From NCBI RefSeq assembly GCF_026262505.1, contig NC_067204.1, positions 21,359,300-21,423,299 of the forward strand: DNA of 64,000 nucleotides. Reading direction: 5' to 3'. Positions 54,497 to 63,042 of this stretch are shown piece by piece (the first letter of the stretch is position 1; every line of letters starts with the position of its first letter). Under the pieces are notes generated by a model, which did no database searches, was not told the DNA's origin, and saw only the letters and a program-made list of their open reading frames with translations. Origin of the DNA: Trichomonas vaginalis G3 (lineage: Eukaryota > Parabasalia > Trichomonadida > Trichomonadidae). Position numbers and translations under genes: made by a program.

Positions 54497-57400
54497 TCAG
54501 AACTTAAGCTTTCTTATGAATGAAGTCTTAGTCTGAATAGAAAAGTTAAACTTCTCTTCAAATGCAGGTGTAGCAGACTTACATAAGTCGAATGCAATCT
54601 CTTGACCGTCATAAAGTACTTTATATAACTTCATAACACTGAACTCAGAGTCTTTGTTAAATTTTCCTTGCGGAACCATTAAACCTTTATCTTCATCATA
54701 GAAACACTGAACAGAGTCAGGAAACATTTCATTAGCGGTTAAAGCAAGAACGTCTTGTTTTACACCTTTACAACGTGCATGAAATGCAACTTCATTTAAA
54801 TCATTCGTGAGTAAGTCTATGTAAGTCTTCTTTCCACAAAATATTGACTTGTATGCTAAACTTTGTTTATCTTTTGTGATTTCTGCAAAGTCGCTATGAA
54901 ATTGACCAAGGTTTTTACCAATGAGAACTCTTCCATAACGTTTCTCAAACTCTTCAGCTAAACGAGGGATATCTTCATTGTAGAGATGCATACTGTCCGT
55001 ATCGCTATAAAAGATGTCCATTCCTAAGTCCTCAGCAGTACAGAATACTTCACACATTATTCTCTTCGACATAGACAGAATGTTAACACCAAGTGGACAG
55101 AAGTTAAAGTGTCTGCAAATGCTTTTAGTTAGCTTGAAAATAGTTTTATCCGAACCATCCAAACCTTCGAACTTCACTATATGGTTGTAGTTTCTGATGG
55201 CATATCTTATAGCATCTTTGTCATTTACTATGGTTATTTTTGACTCAATAGGAGATAGAATAGTTTTGCCATAAATACTGTTCAGAATGAGCTTTATATT
55301 TTCTTGCAAAGGATTTCCTTCTTTCTTATACTTTAACCTTAACTCAAACAACTTCTTTACTTCATCTCTTATTCTAATATCTCTGTTTCCATCGTAATAG
55401 TATCCTTGCAACACTTCACATTTGACACCTTGATATTTTATGAGGTCTTGTAATGTTATATGGTCAACATACATTAAACAGCAAGTGTTTGAACTTCTGG
55501 GAACGTTAAGTTCTGGATTTAGTTCAGGGTCACAAACTATTAAAGGAAAGTGTCTATGTATTCCAATCTCTGTTATCTTAATGAGAACAAAGAAGCCAGA
55601 CATAAACTTTTCACCAATGGGTTCCTTTTGGTCGTCATTGAATAAATGTCTCATGAGATACTCTGTGCTTAACATTTCTTTCTTCATAACCTTTGGAATT
55701 CCTTCTAAAGTATAAAGTCTTGCTATAGCTGAGGGATATAATGAAACAGCATCGAAGTCAGCAATGAGTTTCTTTTCGCTCTTTTGTTTAATGTTATCTG
55801 ACAGCATACATCTTCCACCTTGAATGCAGCATGAAATAAATTCTCTTGGTTTATTTGAGAGGTCATATAAATTTCCATTCGGGAAGTACACTCTGTTCTC
55901 AAATAATTTGTTAGCAATTGAACAAATGCTAACGTAATCATAAACGTTTAAATCAAACTCTTTCAATATATCATTTCTGAACTTAACAAAACCTTCTCTT
56001 AAAATTCTTACATCTTGTTTGCAATAGAATATGCTATATTTTTCTAAGTCGAAGTGGTTTTCATCTATTCTGCAACCTTTGATGGAATCTATGTTTTTCA
56101 TGAATGTATCCGCATCCTGGATAAACTTACACGCTTCAGAAATGACACCAGTTCTGTTGTCATTTGCTAACAAAACACTGCTGTAGTAGTTGTATGGAAA
56201 TACTTCTTTCGGTCCTGTTTGTAAGTTAAACATTTCAGGAAATAGTTTAAGCTTCTTATTTATAACAGTGTATGAATCTTTAATAATGATTGCTTCCTTT
56301 ATATATTCCGTTATGCATTGTTCGTGAACCTTTAATGATGGGAGTTCCTTTCACTTCTGTCATGTGTCTTAAGATGAAGTTTATGTCATAACTGAGGTTA
56401 TGGAAATATATTAAACTCTTGTCAGGAAGTCGCTCCAAAAAATTCTGTTGCACAGTTCTGACCCCAAATGCTTTCACTCACTGAACCATCTTCACTGTCA
56501 TAACATATGTTAAAAGCTTTATGAAAGCCATCAGTACTGCACTCAAAGTCAGCAAAGAAAACGTGCTCAGGAATGAACTTGCCTTATTTTTATTTACTTC
56601 TTTTGACTCGGCTTTCTTCTTCAGTTGTACACAATACTTTGGAGCATATGTCAAATCTTTAAATGGTGCAAGGTTCTGTTTATATAAGTCAGTCGTATAT
56701 GTGAAAAGTTCTCCATAAGAAATAGGTTCGAAATATTTGCACTCCCACAATGTTTTCATAACATCCCATAACGGTGTTGTTCTATCATAACGAACTACAT
56801 ATTTGTTCTCTCTCTTTGTATAAATCTTCATCTGTTTCTCAATGTTCATTCCACCACACTCCTTCAAGATTTCTATATAGTTGCGAATGAAATATGTTGT
56901 CATTGGTAATCTTTCATTTAGCATGTAGTGGTCTTCAACAAGAAGTAAGTCAATAGTTCGAACAGTTTCACATTCTTTTGGTATGTATCTCTTTATTTCA
57001 TTATGTCTTGAGTCATTGAAGTAACCAATGGTAACATTAAATGCTATACCTGTTGCGTCAGAAATTTCTTGTACTTTACTTTGAGGAAAGTCTCTAACAC
57101 GAATGACTTCTCTCATGTGGTCAATAGTTTCTTCATTTACTCCAGCCTGAATGCAAGCATAAACGAAGCAGTTATCTTCTGTCATAAGTGTTGCAGTTCT
57201 TTTGTTCAGTTCATTGAAGATTTGGTAGCGTTCAAGATTTATAGGTAATGTGCAAAGATACTTCCAGAACTGACCGCTTCTCTTCTTATAAAACTTCTTT
57301 TCACCATTATCTTTCCAAAAGCTTTCTATAAGTGCTGGGTTTCCTGTTTGCTTAAGAGCTTCCAAAATGGCTTTCTGGTCATTTGTCAGTGTGCTCTCAT

Positions 57401-58271
57401 CTCTATATGGTCTCTTTTTTGGTTTGCCTTTCTTTACATCTGACATCGTTAAGCCTTCATATTCTGTTAAATCATACATCTTTATTTCAGTAAGATTCTT
57501 TATGTTTGTCAAGAAGAAGTCATAGTGCATTTCAACAATACCTGCAGCATTTGCTTCTATCTCTGATATAAAGTTCTCCTTCAAGAGCTGATGTAGTAAT
57601 GTTCCAATATTATTGAGGTTTAACGTAGAACATTCATACTTTCCACCAAGTTTATAACATACCATCCATCTTTGTTGGGAGTTTATTTTAATCTTCTCTA
57701 AGAGTCTCATGAAAACCTTACCGAAATGTTTGTGTAAGTAGTCTCTGTTTGGTTCATCTAAAGCTTCGATGTTAAAGTCAATGAGTCTATTGCCTGTCTT
57801 AACATTCCTCTTCCTATTCTCTTCATCTTTCTTTAACCATCTCTCACCTTCTTTTGGTTTGTCGTCAATGGAACGAAGGACATCGTTAGCTTTGCGAACT
57901 TGTTCTATAGCGCTCTTAAACATCTCTCTTCTCTGTTGTTTCAGTGTGTCGTCTCTTCTTCTTGTTTCACCAACGTTTGCATTTGTTATGTCAAACATTT
58001 CTCTTCTTACTTCATGAGGTACTGAACGTCTATGATATAAGTCAATAGCAACGTCATTTAAAGGAAATGCTCTTGCATGGACTTCGTCCTCGCCGCGTTG
58101 CGGCTTTATGAACTCATGAATTCTATCATAACTTATTGCACCATTATAGTCATTGAGGATGTCAGCGAGTGCTTTTTTGTTTGTTGCGTAATGCTTTGCA
58201 ACATCTATATTAGCTTCTGTAAGAAGTTGTTTTATTTCCGAGTGTTCTAACTTAGACAACTTCCGATACAT
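54497..58271 (-). pseudogene. polB: Polinton DNA polymerase B (protein-primed type)
   Basis: About 1,250 codons. The long N-terminal region (from MYRKLSKLEHSEIKQLL) is basic and helical and may hold a terminal-protein-like part. Exonuclease pattern FHNLSYDINFIL (ExoII) and FYCKQDVRIL (ExoIII) precede polymerase motifs DFDAVSLYPSAI (A), LILNSIYGK (B) and YSDTDSMHL (C). No HNH insertion is present, unlike the polymerase at 14695-18160. A double-hairpin module (58079-58104) lies inside the N-terminal part. The gene is broken (about two breaks). Confidence 0.9.
58079..58104. repeat. Double-hairpin module 3 (GGACTTCGTCC)
   Basis: GGACTTCGTCC then GCCGCGTTGCGGC, same plan as modules 1 and 2, with a compensated pair (G-C to A-T) in the first stem. 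It is in frame inside the polymerase gene, coding QRGEDEVHA, close to the TEGEAHV coded by module 1. Confidence 0.8.
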
Positions 58272-58361
58272 CTTTAGTAGGAAATAAAAAAATATTTTTT
58301 GAAAAAATTAGATTAGATTTTTTTAAGTTATTTTTCAAAATAATTTAATATTTTTATTTTA

Positions 58362-58836
58362 ATGAAACACATGCAAGATTGCAAGTTCTTTTCATACAAT
58401 GCTCTCGCTACTGCCATCAAGAATGAGTTCAATAATGCTTCAAATGTTAATGTTATCTTTAACAAGAAGTTTGTGAAAGAATCTAAGTTTGGTCAGTATG
58501 TCAGACCATTAGCTATCGTCATTGACCGCAAACGTTATACTTCACAAGAGTTAGCAGTAGTTTTGAAACAAAAGAGTTTCTTCGTGAATGTCAAAGATAC
58601 TCATTATACTGTCATAAAGAACTCTAACGTTGAACTTCTTCAGTATTGCTTTAAATCTTTCCGAACAGAAAGAATATAAGAAGGGTGAAACATCTGTGAA
58701 ATATTATCCTTCATCTCTGAAGACAATAACGAACAAAGATGTTATACAGAAATTCTTACCAAAGGTTGAAGAAGCTTCTATTGACATTGACGAAGGAAGT
58801 GAAATGGTTGAAGAAATAGACCCTGAAGCTATTTAA
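58362..58836 (+). pseudogene. Small Polinton gene on +, unknown
   Basis: ATG after TTTTTATTTTA. The first 105 codons are open (MKHMQDCKFFSYNALATAIK), lysine- and valine-rich with a beta-like middle; an acidic end (IDIDEGSEMVEEIDPEAI) follows. Seems broken once. Divergent from polymerase B (91 bp between starts). No family recognised. Confidence 0.45.
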
Positions 58837-58874
58837 GCAAAAATATATTTTTGGTTAGTCTTCATATGGATATT

Positions 58875-59069
58875 TTACAACATTCCCCAATGTATAAACT
58901 TTTCATACGCTTTTTCATAAGCTTTATATACCTTCAGAAATTTTGCATAATCTTTAGAAGCATTTAGATATTGTTTAAATGCTTTGTATGTCTTCAGAAA
59001 TTTTGCATAATCTTTTACATGTTGTTCGTTCTCTTCTTCTGTCATGAGTTCCGAATATTCTAAATTCAT
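58875..59069 (-). CDS. Small helical protein, 64 aa, internal repeat
   Basis: Two copies of KDYAKFLK(T/V)YKAF/Y follow an acidic N-terminus (MNLEYSELMTEEENEQHV). The whole is helical and rich in Lys/Tyr. Intact; unknown role. Confidence 0.5.
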   Translation of the reverse strand: MNLEYSELMTEEENEQHVKDYAKFLKTYKAFKQYLNASKDYAKFLKVYKAYEKAYEKFIHWGML

Positions 59070-59118
59070 GTTCTTTCATATGAGATAAAATTTTATAAAA
59101 AAAATATAGCTTAGATTT

Positions 59119-59883
59119 TTATTCTTCCTCTTTGAAGTTGTCGAAATATTCTGTTATTTTTTCCTTCAGTAATGTTAAGTCTTCTTTGAATGTAAGTATT
59201 GTGCAACCTTTGATGTCATAGTGTGTTTGAGGAAGAGTATTTTTGACAATTTCCTTTATTTGCTCATTCGGTGTCATTGAAATCGGTAAGTTTTCACGAT
59301 AGAACCAGTTTCTGTCAGATTTATATATCTTAGCTAAGTCATAAAAGCTCTTGTTATTTCTTCTCACTAAATGCAACATAACCATATCTCTGTCTTCTTC
59401 TTTCTCCAACTCTTCAGTATAAATCATATACTTATAACTCTTTTCCTTTCCTTTTGGTACTGAACGCGGTATTCTTTTCTGTATGCTTTTGTCTTCTTTC
59501 ATCATATCTTCTCTCTGCTTTGTACAAAGTTCGTCAAGTAGCATAAGTATGTAGATTGCATAACGAGGTGAAGCCCACATTGCTATTGAACTAACTAGGA
59601 ACTTATGAACATATATACCTTTTAGATGTGATGGTAAGTTTTGTCTGTCTTGGTACATCTTTTTAAGTTCTACATGTTCAAACTCACAGAGGAGTTCATG
59701 AGTGCTATTTAATTCAAACCATTCATTTGGTGTTTTATTCTCTGGAGCAAAACATGCTGTCAAAATACTCTGCATTTGGTACATGTCATCTTTGACTGAA
59801 CGAATGAGTCTCAATTGTTTGTTATACTGTATGTATTCATATTCTTCATTAATGGCTTCATGAACGATAACTGATGTTGTCAT
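59119..59883 (-). CDS. KilA-N domain protein, 254 aa
   Basis: The KilA-N-like part (about residues 10-125) includes NEWFELNST, a loop to LPSHLKGIYVHKFLVSSIAMWASPRYAIYIL, matching the GIYIHPDLVHFVAEW segment of the KilA-N protein at 20657. The C-terminal half is charged, with RNNKSFYDLAKIYKSDRNWFY. Start at ATG 59883, directly after the conserved leader; the codons before it have no ATG. Likely DNA-binding regulator. Intact. Confidence 0.75.
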   Translation of the reverse strand: MTTSVIVHEAINEEYEYIQYNKQLRLIRSVKDDMYQMQSILTACFAPENKTPNEWFELNSTHELLCEFEHVELKKMYQDRQNLPSHLKGIYVHKFLVSSIAMWASPRYAIYILMLLDELCTKQREDMMKEDKSIQKRIPRSVPKGKEKSYKYMIYTEELEKEEDRDMVMLHLVRRNNKSFYDLAKIYKSDRNWFYRENLPISMTPNEQIKEIVKNTLPQTHYDIKGCTILTFKEDLTLLKEKITEYFDNFKEEE

Positions 59884-59903
59884 TGCTGTTCTTACATACA
59901 AGA
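59884..59903 (-). promoter_or_regulatory. KilA-N leader motif, copy 2
   Basis: On - reads CTTGTATGTAAGAACAGCA directly into ATG, after a T-rich run. Differs from the copy at 20636 at a few bases only. Confidence 0.6.
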
Positions 59904-59971
59904 TAAAAAATTTTGTTAGAAAAAAATTAGCGTTATTTTCTGACTTTCACAAAAGACCAAAAATAAACGCT

Positions 59972-60583
59972 TTACATGTATTTTTCAGCAACTTCGTCAA
60001 ATAATTTTATAGCTTTATCTATCTCATCTACTTCAAACGTTTCTTTACCTTTCATGGGAGCACCATACATTTTCTCAAACTTTTCAAGCAGTTCTGTTTC
60101 TGCAGCTCTCATATCATTAACAAACACAACCTTGACTCTATTGACTGTACTGTCATATCTTTGAGTTATATTATATGTCCTTCCTATCTTATATCTTTTT
60201 GTGTTGAAGTCCTTCGGTTTCTGAACGATATAAAGTAAGCCTTCACTGCAACGTTCTGAGTCGAATGAACCATAAGTTATGAAGTTATATCCAACAACTG
60301 GGTCTAACCATAACAAAACTATTGGTATAAGACTTTTGTCTATAAGATATGCTCTTGTTCCATGAAATGCTACTGATATCATAAGCTCAGGATTTCTTGT
60401 CAAAATTTTCTGAGTTGAAGCATTTCTAACCCAGTCGTTTGTTTTCTTTTCAGGTGGAGATATAATGTCTGACAAAGAATATTTGTTGTATTTCTTTGAG
60501 TATCTTACGTTTAAATCACCTATTCTAACCACTTTGGTGTCATTGTCTATCTTTCTAACTGTTTCAAACTCAATGTTTGTCAT
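59972..60583 (-). CDS. KilA-N plus GIY-YIG-like (T5orf172) protein, 203 aa
   Basis: KilA-N part (about residues 10-110: NKYSLSDIISPPEKKTNDWV, then LIDKSLIPIVLLWLDPVVGYNF) followed by a T5orf172-type GIY-YIG-like domain (about 115-200): GLLYIVQKPKDFNTKRYKIG, RTYNITQRYDS, AAETELLEKFEKMY, KGKETFEV. Such KilA-N/T5orf172 fusions are common in phages and large DNA viruses. Nuclease activity is uncertain. Start at ATG 60583 after the conserved leader. Intact. A GGTGA cluster lies about 110 bp upstream. Confidence 0.8.
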   Translation of the reverse strand: MTNIEFETVRKIDNDTKVVRIGDLNVRYSKKYNKYSLSDIISPPEKKTNDWVRNASTQKILTRNPELMISVAFHGTRAYLIDKSLIPIVLLWLDPVVGYNFITYGSFDSERCSEGLLYIVQKPKDFNTKRYKIGRTYNITQRYDSTVNRVKVVFVNDMRAAETELLEKFEKMYGAPMKGKETFEVDEIDKAIKLFDEVAEKYM

Positions 60584-60603
60584 TACTGTCTTTACATACA
60601 AAA
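60584..60603 (-). promoter_or_regulatory. KilA-N leader motif, copy 3
   Basis: On - reads TTTGTATGTAAAGACAGTA directly into ATG, after a T-rich run. Confidence 0.6.
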
Positions 60604-60691
60604 TAAAAATTTTTCTTAGAAAAAATTAGCGTTATTTTTCTAACTAATGAAATTCATTATTTTTGTGCTGAATTCAATAAAAATAATGTTT

Positions 60692-60748
60692 AGGTGAAGA
60701 GGTGAGATTTCACCTCTTTTTTCACCTGTTTTTCACCTCTTTTTTCAC
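60692..60748. promoter_or_regulatory. GGTGA palindrome cluster, copy 4
   Basis: TTAGGTGAAGAGGTGAGATTTCACC followed by TTTTTTCACCTG and TTTTTCACCTC. It begins just past the stop of the 319-residue gene and precedes the KilA-N/GIY-YIG gene, in the opposite orientation to copy 5. Confidence 0.65.
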
Positions 60749-61704
60749 AAGCGTTTTACATGAATTGTACGATGTATATTTGAAATCCTAAACAATTTCG
60801 TAGCTTCTATTTCTTCTTTTAGTAAATTGAATGTTTTAATCATGCCGAAAGTCTCTTTATATTTCTTCTTGACGTCAGACAGAAGGAAATCTTCTGCTGT
60901 TGGATGGTTTTTATTAAGAAATGTCAACATATCCATTTTATCTTCTGCTGGCTTTTCTACTTCTTTCTTTAAGTCTGCATAGTCGTTTCGCATTCTTTCT
61001 ATCTCTTTGACTGAGTAGTTATATTTTCTTATTGCTGCTTTACATTTTGAACATCGCGGCATCGTTTTTGCGTTATACATTGAAACATTACCAGCTAAAA
61101 CAACTAAAGCGTCAATTGCTCTCTTCATCTCAAACATAGCGGGTCTTATTTGTTCGTTCCATACTTTGCCTCTTCTATCTTTATCTCTTATTTCCCAAAC
61201 ACATTTTGCAACTAATGAAACAAAGTTATCGTATGTCTTAAATTCTTCGGATTTGTAAAGGTCAGAAATATTTTTATAAACCATGTCGCAATCTTTGTCC
61301 ATAACTTTATGGTTGCAATGAAAACCAAGGAATTCATAATTTACTTTACGTATGAATTTCTTAATTTCTACTGAGTCAGTTGCTTTGACTTCAATTTCGT
61401 CGAATTCAGGAATAGTTAGTTTTTGCTGCTGAATTTCAGGTAGTTTAGGCAAATGGTCGATGAGGTCCTCCATTTCATAAAGATACTGTTCATTTGTTTC
61501 ATCTTTCGCACTACAGTCTAAATTACTTGTTAAAAGTTCTTGCTTTATCTTCTGGATTTCTGTTTCAAAAGTATATGAAGAAGGAATAAAGCTTTTCATC
61601 TCTATCAACATTGACAAGGATTCATCTAAACGATGGGCTGTAGTTGTGGACAGAGTCCCGCCGTTCGCAGCTTGAATTGTTGTTGTACCGATTGTTGAAA
61701 TCAT
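60745..61704 (-). CDS. Polinton protein, 319 aa, CxxC motif, unknown
   Basis: ATG at 61704 after TTTTATTTTGTATAAAAGAT. The N-terminal 90 residues are helical and acidic; MPRCSKCKAAIRKYNYS around residues 215-235 offers a CxxC; the C-terminal part is a coiled coil ending in a basic run (HRTIHVKRL). No family is recognised. Placed between integrase and KilA-N genes on the same strand, with GGTGA clusters on both sides. Intact. Confidence 0.65.
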   Translation of the reverse strand: MISTIGTTTIQAANGGTLSTTTAHRLDESLSMLIEMKSFIPSSYTFETEIQKIKQELLTSNLDCSAKDETNEQYLYEMEDLIDHLPKLPEIQQQKLTIPEFDEIEVKATDSVEIKKFIRKVNYEFLGFHCNHKVMDKDCDMVYKNISDLYKSEEFKTYDNFVSLVAKCVWEIRDKDRRGKVWNEQIRPAMFEMKRAIDALVVLAGNVSMYNAKTMPRCSKCKAAIRKYNYSVKEIERMRNDYADLKKEVEKPAEDKMDMLTFLNKNHPTAEDFLLSDVKKKYKETFGMIKTFNLLKEEIEATKLFRISNIHRTIHVKRL

Positions 61705-61789
61705 ATCTTTTATACAAAATAAAAAATAAATAAAAAAATAAAACTAACTTTATTTTTTCTATCTTAAGGAAATTCATGAAAATTCACGA

Positions 61790-61838
61790 GGGTGAAAAAA
61801 CAGGTGAAAAAAGAGGTGAAATCTCACCTCTTCACCTA
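61790..61838. promoter_or_regulatory. GGTGA palindrome cluster, copy 5
   Basis: Complement reads TTAGGTGAAGAGGTGAGATTTCACC and continues with TTTTTTCACC boxes toward the 319-residue gene. Near-identical to copies 1 and 4. Confidence 0.65.
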
Positions 61839-61876
61839 AACATTATTTTTGTCTGATTTACATCTAATGAAAAAGT

Positions 61877-62962
61877 TTAGAAGAATTTTCTTATTCTTTC
61901 TGGCATATTTTTGTCTTTCCAGTACTCCCGCTCTAATGGTCCCAGATGTGTTGGCTTCGACTCTCTCAAGTTCTTAGATGGTATAACATCTTCAACGCCT
62001 CCTTCATATCTTACTTTATAAGTGTCATCGTTTATGTTATAGCCAAGTATTTCAATAACCACTCCTCGCTTTGCTTCGTCAATGGTTTCAACAAGTTTGC
62101 CATTACTACTTTCAACTAATTTATGACGAGGATAAAACGCAATAGAGTCGTCGGCAGCTTTTATAAGATATCCATTACCTTGCGTAGAGTCTACGATATA
62201 ATAGTTTCTACTTAACCTTAAACGTTTCTTTGTCAACGGTTTGTCGTCAAGAACTGCACGAACTTTTGTACCAGGAATGAGGGTAAATTGTGTTGAATTT
62301 CTGATATTTTGTGTTTGACTTCGTTTCTTTTGTATATACTTTTCTTCTTGTTGTTGTGTCATTGAATTTGGTGTATGTCCTGTTGTAGACTGTGTTGAGG
62401 AATTATATACTTCGAGAAAATGTTTCATTGTTTCTTCGGTAAAGTCTCGCTCTTGGTTTAAATCTCTGAGCGTTCTTATGAAGCGGTTTATGATGCCGAG
62501 TATGTTATGGTTATGGTCTTCAGTAGTGTAGTGAGTTATATTATGCTTAATGAGAAAATCTGTGATTTCATTACTGAGGTATGCACTGTCTTGGTCTGAT
62601 GTTAAAGTACTTGGGCTATGTTCTGCTACAAACTTTTGTAAAACTCTTAACACTTCACGAGTTCCTTTATTTTTCATTGGATATGCATATGCTTTGCGAG
62701 TGTTAACATTAATGAAGATGAGGAATGGTGGCTTTCTTCCTTTCTTACTCTGAACGAGAGTGTCAAATTGGTATGCGTCAGGAGTGTTGGAGTAAATTGG
62801 TAAAAAGTAGTCGTAAGGGTTTATTTTTGTTTGATGTACAACATTTTTGTCAAAGAACCTTTTCACTTCAGCTCTGTTAGTAAATCCCCAACTCTTTGCA
62901 GCTTCATTGAACTTCTTAAATGACCTCCATGGATGTTGTTCGAATACTTCTTTCAAGCTCAT
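61877..62962 (-). CDS. Polinton integrase (rve), 361 aa
   Basis: An N-terminal helical part (EVFEQHPWRSFKKFNEAAKS) precedes an rve core: AYQFDTLV (D67), TLTSDQDSAYLS (D123) and IINRFIRTLRDLN. A C-terminal chromo/SH3-like barrel (about 225-345) includes KVRAVLDDKPLTKKRLRLSR and DTYKVRYEGGVEDVIPSKNL. The frame is open over the usual length for the family. Role: cuts and joins element ends, making the 6-bp duplication. It lies between the collar gene and the 319-residue gene, all on -. The fossil at 1-772 is its near-identical relative. Confidence 0.9.
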   Translation of the reverse strand: MSLKEVFEQHPWRSFKKFNEAAKSWGFTNRAEVKRFFDKNVVHQTKINPYDYFLPIYSNTPDAYQFDTLVQSKKGRKPPFLIFINVNTRKAYAYPMKNKGTREVLRVLQKFVAEHSPSTLTSDQDSAYLSNEITDFLIKHNITHYTTEDHNHNILGIINRFIRTLRDLNQERDFTEETMKHFLEVYNSSTQSTTGHTPNSMTQQQEEKYIQKKRSQTQNIRNSTQFTLIPGTKVRAVLDDKPLTKKRLRLSRNYYIVDSTQGNGYLIKAADDSIAFYPRHKLVESSNGKLVETIDEAKRGVVIEILGYNINDDTYKVRYEGGVEDVIPSKNLRESKPTHLGPLEREYWKDKNMPERIRKFF

Positions 62963-62996
62963 TTATGTAAAGTTAAAGATTTTATTCAAGACGGTA

Positions 62997-63042
62997 AGCC
63001 TTGACCCAAAGGGTCTAGGCTCAAGCGCGTTCATTGAACGCG
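62997..63042. repeat. Two hairpins at the collar gene 3' end
   Basis: AGCCTTGACCCAAAGGGTCTAGGCT (positions 62997-63021) and CGCGTTCATTGAACGCG (63026-63042). The second covers the stop codon of the collar gene. Possible 3'-end or processing signal between the collar gene and integrase. Confidence 0.7.
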
